This document shows positions 57,762 to 64,000 of a stretch of DNA of 64,000 bases, piece after piece. The translations under genes were made by a program, and so were the position numbers. Every line of letters starts with the position of its first letter. Position 1 is the stretch's first letter. This stretch comes from Okeanomitos corallinicola TIOX110 (GTDB taxonomy: Bacteria; Cyanobacteriota; Cyanobacteriia; Cyanobacteriales; Nostocaceae): the NCBI RefSeq assembly GCF_038050375.1, contig NZ_CP150886.1, positions 4,877,318 through 4,941,317 on the forward strand. Reading direction: 5' to 3'. Below the pieces are notes generated by a model, which was not told the DNA's origin, ran no database searches, and saw only the letters and a list, made by a program, of their open reading frames with translations.

Positions 57762-58400
57762 ATGGTTACTCAGGTGCAGATTATTGAATGGTTACAAGTA
57801 TTTGCTTCTGTTATTAGGCATCATAAGGAAGAGTTGACAGAATTAGATGCTGCCATTGGCGATGCTGATCATGGCATCAATATGGATAGGGGTTTGAAAA
57901 AGGTCAGCAATATTTTACCCAGTGTGGAAGGGAAGGATATTAGCAGTATTTTCAAAACTGTGAGTATGGCTTTGATATCGAGTGTGGGTGGTGCAAGTGG
58001 TCCTTTGTATGGGACATGGTTTTTGAGGGCTAGTTCTGCAACTGCGGGTAAGCAAGAATTAACAGCAACGGATTTATCAGAGGTACTGAAAGCTGGATTA
58101 AATGGGATGACTGAGCGTGGTAAAGCGCAGTTAGGAGATAAGACTATGGTTGATGTGCTATCTCCGGCTGTAGTGGCTTTTGAACAAGCTGCCAATGAAG
58201 GAAAGGATACAGTGGCAGCTTTGAGGATAGCTGTAACCGCTGCCGAACAAGGATTACAGGCAACTATACCTATGATAGCGAAAAAGGGTAGAGCGAGTTA
58301 TTTAGGCGATCGCAGTATCGGACATCAAGATCCGGGGGGTACTTCTGCCTATTGGATGTTGCGGAGTTTGTTTGAGGTGTTAGAAGGTTCTGGGGTTTAG
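57762..58400 (+). CDS. dhaL: Dihydroxyacetone kinase subunit DhaL (nucleotide-binding)
   Basis: A 212-aa helical-bundle protein. The Mg-ADP-coordinating motif is AAIGDADHGINMDRG near 31-45. It also shows SSVGGASGPLYGTWF, LGDKTMVDVLSPAV and the C-terminal RASYLGDRSIGHQDPGGTS. It carries the nucleotide that passes phosphate to dihydroxyacetone on DhaK. It follows dhaK after 1 base, and no dhaM (PTS-type phosphoryl carrier) is visible on either side, so an ATP-dependent mode or a remote DhaM is implied. Confidence 0.94.
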   Translation: MVTQVQIIEWLQVFASVIRHHKEELTELDAAIGDADHGINMDRGLKKVSNILPSVEGKDISSIFKTVSMALISSVGGASGPLYGTWFLRASSATAGKQELTATDLSEVLKAGLNGMTERGKAQLGDKTMVDVLSPAVVAFEQAANEGKDTVAALRIAVTAAEQGLQATIPMIAKKGRASYLGDRSIGHQDPGGTSAYWMLRSLFEVLEGSGV

Positions 58401-58459
58401 AAAAATTTTGTCCTTGACTTCTAAAATATATGTGCTAGAATAGTAACTGCTTTGGATAA

Positions 58460-58533
58460 GGACGGTTAGCTCAGTTGGTTAGAGTACATCGTTGACATCG
58501 ATGGGGTCGTTGGTTCGAATCCAATACCGTCCA
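58460..58533 (+). tRNA. tRNA-Val (anticodon GAC)
   Basis: The 74-nt cloverleaf has a 7-bp acceptor stem (GGACGGT/ACCGTCC), the D-arm TAGCTCAGTTGGTTAGAGTA, an anticodon arm CATCG-TTGACAT-CGATG with anticodon GAC, and a T-arm with TTCGAAT. The discriminator base is A, and the CCA end is not encoded. A T-rich stretch follows at once. Confidence 0.95.
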
Positions 58534-58940
58534 TTTTTTATTTATTAAGTTTGGTTTGCTTAATTGTGATTTCAAGCATAATATTGCCGCAAAGCCTTAC
58601 AGCACTTACGTCTGTAATGTCATTAAGTTTACTGGGATCTATCATTGATTTCAAAATTTTTCAGTTCTATTTTAGACAAAAATTGCTATAAACTCCTAAA
58701 TTTTTCTTAGTGGTCATTTTGATTGTGGTTCAAGCAGTAAATTTGTATTTAACTTTTATACTGTAACTGCGCGATCAAGAGCTTATGCAAGGCGATAGGG
58801 TAAGTTTAAGATAAGTTGCATTCGTAGTAATTTTATATATGGGAATTAATTTTATTTTACTAATTTGGTTAGGCGATCTCTCATTTTGAGATCCGAAGGA
58901 GAATTAAAGCCTTAATGGAAAAAGAAAAATTTAGCGCTTT
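58534..58940. other. Non-coding gap after tRNA-Val
   Basis: AT-rich DNA with no gene I can support. A hairpin GATCTC-TCATTTT-GAGATC lies near 58875-58893. A very short frame (MEKEKFSAFK) then begins near 58915 and is closed by a stop codon within the MITE that follows. Confidence 0.5.
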
Positions 58941-59083
58941 TAAGTAGTCGTGCAAAATAAATTTTATATTTTGGAGAGGGAACAGGGAACAGGGAACAGG
59001 GAACAGGGAACAGGGAACAGGTAAGGAATACAGAGATTTTTGTTTGTTCCAAAAATGTTAAATTAATTTTGCTCAGGTACTTA
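58941..59083. mobile_element. 143-bp MITE-like element, copy B
   Basis: It has the same terminal inverted repeats as copy A (left TAAGTAGTCGTGCAAAATAA, right TACTTA end), but the core holds five GGGAACA heptamers instead of four GGTGACA. Its last three bases, TTA at 59081-59083, are the complement of the TAA stop codon of the EAD-GUN4 gene on the minus strand. Confidence 0.75.
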
Positions 59084-59992
59084 TAGATTTGGACAAGCAG
59101 CCAGTAATGAAAAAAGTTTGCGGACTTTCAACTCTTCTAGCCTTTCTCCTTCCCACCATGCTTGATCATGAGAGAGTTCGTACTCCAAATTTCTCCTAAA
59201 CTCCTCTTTATCAACATTGTCACCTGTCACAAATCCACCAAATGCCATAAAATCAGCCAGAAGTTGTTTTTGCCAATCCTGTTGTACAATTTTTTTTGTG
59301 GTGTTTCGCAGTCCATGAACAAAAGCATTTAAAGCTGCATTATCCATTGTCACAACCTGCATAACTCCCCAAGGGAGATGACCTTCTGGTGCATGGCTAG
59401 GGTCGAAAATAATTTGGCTAGAGGAAATCCAAGTTTCTTGTATGCACCAGCCAACGCGATTGCCAAATGCTTGTGGATCTTTTTCGCATTCATTGAATAT
59501 TTGCTTGTGTACACTGAACCCAAAACGCTGATTGCTGTACCTCACCCACAGGCGATCAATAACTTGGAGAACTTGACAAGGGAAGTTTTGGATGTTTTCG
59601 TCGGTAAGCCAGCCTTCCTTTTCTCTCTTGGCTGCTTTCAGGAGAATAGATTTAGTCGTCTCATTGGCTTTTCTCCACCCTCCTGATGCTAGCAGATTTT
59701 TCAAGCGAATGTACTCTTCCTGCGGTAGTTCTTTAGGAAGCAGAGGTATAGAATCAGATTGATTTTTGATAAATTCAATTAAAGTTTGGATCACCTGTTC
59801 ATCCCACTGTTGGTAAATGCGATCGCCTATATGAATTTCTTTACCTTCCCCAATATTGACAATATTCTTACCTATTTGTGATGCTATTTGGGGATTATCA
59901 GTAAGCAGTTGTTGTAATAATTTTATATCCTCTGCCGTGTATTGCTCATTAGCAATTCTGTCAACAAGAGTTTCTAGATCATCTTTATTCAT
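59081..59992 (-). CDS. Effector-associated-domain (EAD10-like) protein with GUN4 domain
   Basis: A 303-aa soluble protein. Residues 1-75 (YTAEDIKLLQQLL then IGKNIVNIGEGKEIHIGDRIY) match the short N-terminal module found on many cyanobacterial NTPase, caspase and related conflict proteins, often called an effector-associated domain. Residues about 90-215 are a GUN4 domain (GGWRKANETTKSILL, NFPCQVLQVIDRLWVRYS, RFGFSVHKQIF, GHLPWGVMQV), close to that fused to the KAP NTPase at 47902. The last 85 residues are helical and unrecognised (AFGGFVTGDNVDKEEFRRNL). It probably acts as an adaptor or sensor that recruits a partner through its N-terminal module. The stop codon lies in a MITE end. Confidence 0.83.
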   Translation of the reverse strand: MNKDDLETLVDRIANEQYTAEDIKLLQQLLTDNPQIASQIGKNIVNIGEGKEIHIGDRIYQQWDEQVIQTLIEFIKNQSDSIPLLPKELPQEEYIRLKNLLASGGWRKANETTKSILLKAAKREKEGWLTDENIQNFPCQVLQVIDRLWVRYSNQRFGFSVHKQIFNECEKDPQAFGNRVGWCIQETWISSSQIIFDPSHAPEGHLPWGVMQVVTMDNAALNAFVHGLRNTTKKIVQQDWQKQLLADFMAFGGFVTGDNVDKEEFRRNLEYELSHDQAWWEGERLEELKVRKLFSLLAACPNL

Positions 59993-60172
59993 ATTTTCTC
60001 AAAGACCTCTGGACTATAAACACCAAGGAATATTTTTAAATTTTGGCTTATCCATCAATATCCTACTAGCTAACGCGATTAACCCAATTATGACCCCCTT
60101 AGCTTCTCTTATTGTTGATTATTATGGCATATTGGCAAAAAATAGGCATAAATCCCCTAAGTAATCTTCCAG

Positions 60173-60832
60173 ATGTTGCCACCAAAAAAAAGACAGCCAG
60201 GAGAATATATCCGTAAATTGGGTGAGCAGAGACAGCAGTCTGCCATCTTACGCTATGCTCTGGCAGGAGGTGTTTTTGTTGGCACACTATTTTTAGTCAG
60301 TATCTTCAGTAATTCTTCCGTGGGAATAGTCCTGTTTTTAGGGGGATTAACAACCTCTTACTACCTATACTCCAATGGGCAATACCTCATGAAACGTGCT
60401 GGTGACGCTCAAAACGGTGCTAAAGCCGAAACCCAAGTAGCTGCATTATTGCTCCCGTTGCAACGTCAAGGATGGCAAGTAGAATACAACCTGCGAATTA
60501 GGAAATGGGGAGATGCAGATGTAGTTTTATACTCTCCCAAAGGTAATTGGTTCGTGATTGATGTCAAGTCTCACAGTGGAACTAAAGTTTATGAAAGTGG
60601 TCGTCTGCGAAAGTGCTACGGTAGAAATACTTATGATTTTCAAGAAGGTGATTTGATTAGCAAAGTCAAAGGTCAAGCTTCAGAAGTCAAATCTTTAAAA
60701 AATGCCCGATGGGTGACAGGAATGCTATGTTTTACACGGGGTGATGTTGATATTCCTGGTAATAATGCTGGTGGCGTTTATGTTGTCACTGCCAATAATT
60801 TGGTTAACACTTTGTTACAGTTGGATAGCTAA
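60173..60832 (+). CDS. Membrane-anchored NERD-domain (nuclease-related) protein
   Basis: A 219-aa protein with a basic N-terminus, two hydrophobic helices (YALAGGVFVGTLFLVSIF and VGIVLFLGGLTTSYYLY), and a NERD domain: GAKAETQVAALLLPLQRQGW, YNLRIRKWGDADVVLYSPKG, NWFVIDVKSHSG, and a later VKGQASEVKSLKNARWVTGM. The Asp in GDADVV and the D-x-K of VIDVKSH are the expected catalytic residues of this PD-(D/E)xK fold. It could cleave nucleic acid near the membrane, but activity is not proven for most of the family. It lies between the EAD-GUN4 gene and the 61067 gene. Confidence 0.85.
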   Translation: MLPPKKRQPGEYIRKLGEQRQQSAILRYALAGGVFVGTLFLVSIFSNSSVGIVLFLGGLTTSYYLYSNGQYLMKRAGDAQNGAKAETQVAALLLPLQRQGWQVEYNLRIRKWGDADVVLYSPKGNWFVIDVKSHSGTKVYESGRLRKCYGRNTYDFQEGDLISKVKGQASEVKSLKNARWVTGMLCFTRGDVDIPGNNAGGVYVVTANNLVNTLLQLDS

Positions 60833-61066
60833 TTATAAGTAGTATTTATGAACTGCATTTACTCACACCAATAATAATTTTGCTTTCCTAGTACGAAGTC
60901 CCAATTTCTGACAGTCAAGCATCTATTTCAAGCAAAATCTGGAAAAATACCACTATAATCTGTATCATCTATTAATTTTTATATAATTAAGCATTTAGCT
61001 TACTGTATAAAAAAGCTAGTACAAAATTTTGTGCTGGTCAGAATATATCTTTCTCAATAGGAGAGT

Positions 61067-61987
61067 ATGGTGCTGAGTAGTGTATTTGAAGAAATTCAGG
61101 TTATTGGTGAATCAGAAGATCCTGAATGGATAGCTGCAAAATTGCAACAGATGAAAGACCCGGATTTTGAAAGCAATGTTGTGGGGGATTCTCAGTCAAA
61201 AGGGTTTGATAAAGGAATTTTAGAGTTTTTAAACCTAGTCCAAGACCAACCTTGGATGTATGCAACACACCAGTTTGGTTACATCGCGCCTCATCATTCA
61301 GGTTCAATACAGACTCAACCTATCCAACATCCCAGTGCAATTCAAGCTGACGATACTCTCAAAAACAACCGTGTAAATATTCGTTTAGATCGCTTGCATA
61401 TTGAAAAGTATCCCGGTGGTGGGACACACAATGTCCTGATTACTTTTGCAGGGACAAACCAAGTAGCTGATACTCAAGAATCTGTCAGCTTTAGTCAAAC
61501 CTATCGGGTACAAGAAGGACAATCTGCTGGTATTTCTGGCTACCCTATTTTTATTGGTTTGAATGTAGGTTCACAGGGAATAGCCTTTGAATGCTCGACA
61601 GTGAACGTTAAAAATGAGCAAGACAAAGCAATATTAGCAGCATTAGAAACTTCACCTTTTCAAAGTGGACTCAAACTTTTAAAAACTACCCAACCAGCTA
61701 TCGCACTTTTCACAGAAATCACCTTGGGAGTTGTCAAACTACTAGCTCAACGCCATGAAAACGTTGCTGTACAGAAATTTTACCTGGGACTAGATTTTGA
61801 AGATTCAGCAATGGGTTGTCGTCTAGCAGAGGGTAATTATATTGCTGTGCAAGTTGCAGATGAAACAGTAATTGACTGGAACAAATGGATTTACAAACCA
61901 GAAATAGGTGCAATTGTACATAAGGCAGACAGTTCCAAACTACCTTATAACTATGTAATATTCCGCATCAGTCGGTATGAGGAATAA
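61067..61987 (+). CDS. Unrecognised 306-aa protein upstream of the caspase gene
   Basis: I do not recognise a family. Residues 1-100 are acidic and rich in Gln/His. About 105-175 looks like a beta sandwich (NNRVNIRLDRLHIEKYPGGG, VLITFAGTNQVADTQESVSF). About 195-230 is a helical stretch with hydrophobic faces (SGLKLLKTTQPAIALFTEIT). The end is beta-rich again (KFYLGLDFEDSAMGCRLAEG). There is no signal peptide or long membrane helix. It starts at ATG 61067 with AGGAG just upstream. A caspase-like gene follows 48 bases downstream, so it may be the substrate, activator or effector of that protease. This is inference from position. Confidence 0.7.
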   Translation: MVLSSVFEEIQVIGESEDPEWIAAKLQQMKDPDFESNVVGDSQSKGFDKGILEFLNLVQDQPWMYATHQFGYIAPHHSGSIQTQPIQHPSAIQADDTLKNNRVNIRLDRLHIEKYPGGGTHNVLITFAGTNQVADTQESVSFSQTYRVQEGQSAGISGYPIFIGLNVGSQGIAFECSTVNVKNEQDKAILAALETSPFQSGLKLLKTTQPAIALFTEITLGVVKLLAQRHENVAVQKFYLGLDFEDSAMGCRLAEGNYIAVQVADETVIDWNKWIYKPEIGAIVHKADSSKLPYNYVIFRISRYEE

Positions 61988-62035
61988 CCAATTTACTTGG
62001 CAATTAATTTTTTTATCTCATAGGAAGAAATTGAC

Positions 62036-63010
62036 ATGACAGAGAAATTTATTCACGGTTACGCCTTACTAATAGGTGTTGGAGAATCTGCTTATAGTAA
62101 ATTGTCTTTGCCTGTAACTGTTAAAGATACCCAGGCAATTTACGCTGCATTAATTGATCCTGAATTGTGTGCTTATCCTGATGACAAGGATCATATTCGG
62201 ATACTCAATGACAAAGATGCAACCAAAGCTGGTATTTTAGATGGATTAAATTGGTTAAAAGAAAAAGCAGAATCTGATCCTGATGCTAATGTATTTGTTT
62301 ACTATTCCGGACATGGCTGGTTACATAAAACAACAAATCGTTATTATTTCCTACAACATGATATAAAGCCTACTAAACTAGCTAGTTCTGCATTACCGGC
62401 TGAGGATTTCACATCTGTCTTGCGACAAATACAGGCTGAACGTTTGTTTGTCGTTATTGATAGTTGTCATGCAGCAGGAATGACAAATTCTAAAGATGCT
62501 GATTTAGAACTTGATGAAGAATTTGATGATTTTATCCGAGTTGCTCCATCCAAAGGTGTAACTGATGAATGGAAACAAAGCAAAGGATGGGCTATTTTTA
62601 CATCCTCTGAAGGTGAGCAAAAATCTTGGATAAAAGATGAAAAAATTAGTATTTATACTTATCATTTTTTGGAAGCTTTGCAAGGTGCGGGAAACAAACC
62701 AGGAGATACAGATGTTAAAGTTTCCCATATAATGAACCATCTTGACAACTCAGTTAGCAAAACTGCGCTTCAGTTGTACAACGTAGAACAAATTCCTTGT
62801 TTTAATTTAGATACAAAAGGAGATTTTAAAATTGCCAAGCTTCGAGGTGGTAAGGGTTTACCTGATAAAGGATGGGAAGAAGTTAAGCCTGAAGCGACAC
62901 AGACTATTAACAAAATTGGGCAAATCATAGGTAAGCAGGAAGCAGAAAAAATTATCAATCTTGATAGCGTTGATAGTTTTCATTTTGGTGATGTAATTCA
63001 TAAAAGTTAA
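62036..63010 (+). CDS. Caspase-like (peptidase C14, metacaspase/orthocaspase) protein
   Basis: A 324-aa protein. The p20-type domain contains HGYALLIGVGESAYSKLSLP, the catalytic His93 in VYYSGHGW and the catalytic Cys144 in VVIDSCHAAG, followed by IFTSSEGEQKSW and YTYHFLEALQGAG of the p10-like part. Both active residues are intact. The last 60 residues include PEATQTINKIGQIIGKQEAE and end INLDSVDSFHFGDVIHKS, a module similar to the HxGDxIx motif of the EAD-GUN4 protein. It should cleave after Arg/Lys on activation. The downstream gene is a helicase. Confidence 0.9.
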   Translation: MTEKFIHGYALLIGVGESAYSKLSLPVTVKDTQAIYAALIDPELCAYPDDKDHIRILNDKDATKAGILDGLNWLKEKAESDPDANVFVYYSGHGWLHKTTNRYYFLQHDIKPTKLASSALPAEDFTSVLRQIQAERLFVVIDSCHAAGMTNSKDADLELDEEFDDFIRVAPSKGVTDEWKQSKGWAIFTSSEGEQKSWIKDEKISIYTYHFLEALQGAGNKPGDTDVKVSHIMNHLDNSVSKTALQLYNVEQIPCFNLDTKGDFKIAKLRGGKGLPDKGWEEVKPEATQTINKIGQIIGKQEAEKIINLDSVDSFHFGDVIHKS

Positions 63011-63130
63011 ATTCTGATTTGAAACCAAGGATGAATTAATAATACTTATTTATTAGTAAAATACCTTGGTTTTTATATTGAATAAGGCAAAATATAACAA
63101 TAAATCAAGTACAGAGAAGTGGAGGTAGTT

Positions 63131-64000
63131 TTGAACGGAGTTAGTAAGATAAATGCTATTCTTGACGCATGGTTAGAATATGTTCATTTAGATGATTATA
63201 GTAAAGCTAGAGAAGAAGCTAGTAGTGATAAAGTTCAACTGCGTGGTATCAATTTAGTAAATGATAATCTGTTAATTGACGCGGATATTTTTTCAAAACT
63301 GCAACAGAAAGTTAAGCAAGTCCAAAAGGGTAAACAGGAAACTGTTTGGGTTTTATCTTTTCCGCAAATTATAGATGTAGACAATAAAAAATCTTATTTG
63401 TATCCTCTGTTTAGTTTAGATTTGACTTCTATTCTCAAAGGAGATTATCAAGAACAGGGATGGAATTTAGATAGCTTGACACTCACAGAAGCTGGAGATA
63501 ATCTAGCCACGTATCTGAGAATGGATGATGAACAGCGCGAAAAATTAATTACTAAAGATGGCCTTAGAAGGTTTCTAGAAACAACTTTTGAATTAACATT
63601 TGATAGCTATCAGAATTGGATGGAGAGAGTTAATATACCTCCACGCTATCGTGAAACAATTCAACGTCAACCCTATTTATTCGAGTTTACAGGATTGCCA
63701 TATCATTATAATCTCCGGCAAGACTTGAAAGAGATCAAATCAGGTGCGAAAAATTGGTCAACAGGACATCCGGCATTTGAATATTTATTTGGTGAGCCTA
63801 AGCCAGCAAAAGAAGAAGTTATGTATATGGGAGCTTTCCCAACAAATAAGCCACCCACTAATTCACAATCAACAGCACTGAAACACGCCCAAAGTGAACC
63901 TATAACAGCAGTACAAGGTCCACCTGGTTCTGGTAAAACTACTCTCATTCTTCATGTTATTGCTCAACAGGTAGTTAAACGCGCACTCAATCTAATTGAA
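63131..64000 (+). CDS. Superfamily 1 DNA/RNA helicase, N-terminal 290 codons (runs off the window)
   Basis: The frame is open from TTG 63131 to the window end, with GGAGG at 63121-63125 in front. The first 250 residues are an alpha/beta region without a family I recognise (AILDAWLEYVHLDDYSKARE, VLSFPQIIDVDN, EFTGLPYHYNLRQDLKEI). Then comes SQSTALKHAQSEPITAVQGP leading into the P-loop GPPGSGKTT (263-271), followed by LILHVIAQQVVKRA. This Q-motif and Walker A order is typical of UPF1/Dna2-like superfamily 1 helicases. It follows the caspase gene by 120 bases on the same strand. The remainder, including the nuclease or second RecA domain, is unseen. Confidence 0.75.
   Translation, partial: MNGVSKINAILDAWLEYVHLDDYSKAREEASSDKVQLRGINLVNDNLLIDADIFSKLQQKVKQVQKGKQETVWVLSFPQIIDVDNKKSYLYPLFSLDLTSILKGDYQEQGWNLDSLTLTEAGDNLATYLRMDDEQREKLITKDGLRRFLETTFELTFDSYQNWMERVNIPPRYRETIQRQPYLFEFTGLPYHYNLRQDLKEIKSGAKNWSTGHPAFEYLFGEPKPAKEEVMYMGAFPTNKPPTNSQSTALKHAQSEPITAVQGPPGSGKTTLILHVIAQQVVKRALNLIE

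Noticed and set aside
58915-58947. Tiny frame MEKEKFSAFK closed inside MITE copy B
   Set aside because: Eleven codons with AAGGAG too far away (13 bases). Probably chance.
61067-61987. Bacterial gasdermin next to a caspase
   Set aside because: There is no N-terminal palmitoylated-Cys segment and no gasdermin-like sequence pattern by eye. A structure prediction would decide.

Overview
The window looks like chromosome of a filamentous, heterocyst-type cyanobacterium (Nostocales). The grounds are AT-rich DNA dotted with the HIP1 octamer GCGATCGC, the cyanobacterial atp1 operon order (atpI-B-E-G-F-H-A-C), a cobalt-precorrin reductase gene, a heterocyst-type rubrerythrin (RbrA-like), an HglK-like pentapeptide protein, a bilin-type phytochrome/cyanobacteriochrome kinase, GUN4 domains, and tandem heptamer repeats (GGTGACA, TGGGCAT and similar) in many gaps. 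I cannot fix genus or species from the sequence alone.

Layout. 0-6.7 kb: a leftward operon of two TerF-like vWA proteins, a TerY-like vWA protein with a zinc cluster, a CAP-domain protein without a signal peptide, a second TerY-like vWA, a PP2C phosphatase and the start of a protein kinase. This is an expanded TerY-phosphatase-kinase triad with no TerD or TerC gene in view. 6.9-7.6 kb: a HigBA toxin-antitoxin pair. 7.9-8.8 kb: a yybP-ykoY-type (Mn2+) riboswitch in front of an Mnx/UPF0016 manganese exporter. 8.8-25.6 kb: housekeeping and conserved genes (TPR protein, DUF39/HcyBio, rbrA, nucleotide-sugar dehydratase, GT4 glycosyltransferase, HglK-like protein, DUF1636, cobK) and a pentapeptide protein with a 47-unit in-frame hexanucleotide array. 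25.7-32.1 kb: the F-ATP synthase operon. 32.4-42 kb: pyrB, two Uma2 nucleases, VapBC, pheT, a YciI-like protein, and a pyrophosphorylase fused to a degenerate mutase domain. 42.2-45 kb: a phytochrome/cyanobacteriochrome histidine kinase.

45-52 kb is the replication-initiation locus: dnaN, a gap with six DnaA boxes in about 120 bp (probable oriC), and dnaA. A KAP-family NTPase fused to a GUN4 domain lies between oriC and dnaA. 53.3-54.6 kb: a 15-repeat CRISPR array with a leader but no cas genes in the window. 54.7-58.5 kb: def, a DUF2235 alpha/beta hydrolase, dhaK-dhaL and tRNA-Val(GAC).

59-64 kb is an accessory, conflict-type island: an effector-associated-domain/GUN4 protein, a membrane-anchored NERD nuclease-like protein, an unrecognised 306-aa protein, a caspase-like peptidase and the start of a superfamily 1 helicase. 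The last three are co-directional, and the caspase ends in a short motif that resembles the N-terminal module of the EAD-GUN4 protein. This island and the expanded TerY triad are the best candidates for an undescribed system. Two families of small terminal-inverted-repeat elements are also present. One copy of each supplies the stop codon of a gene (cobK and the EAD-GUN4 gene).
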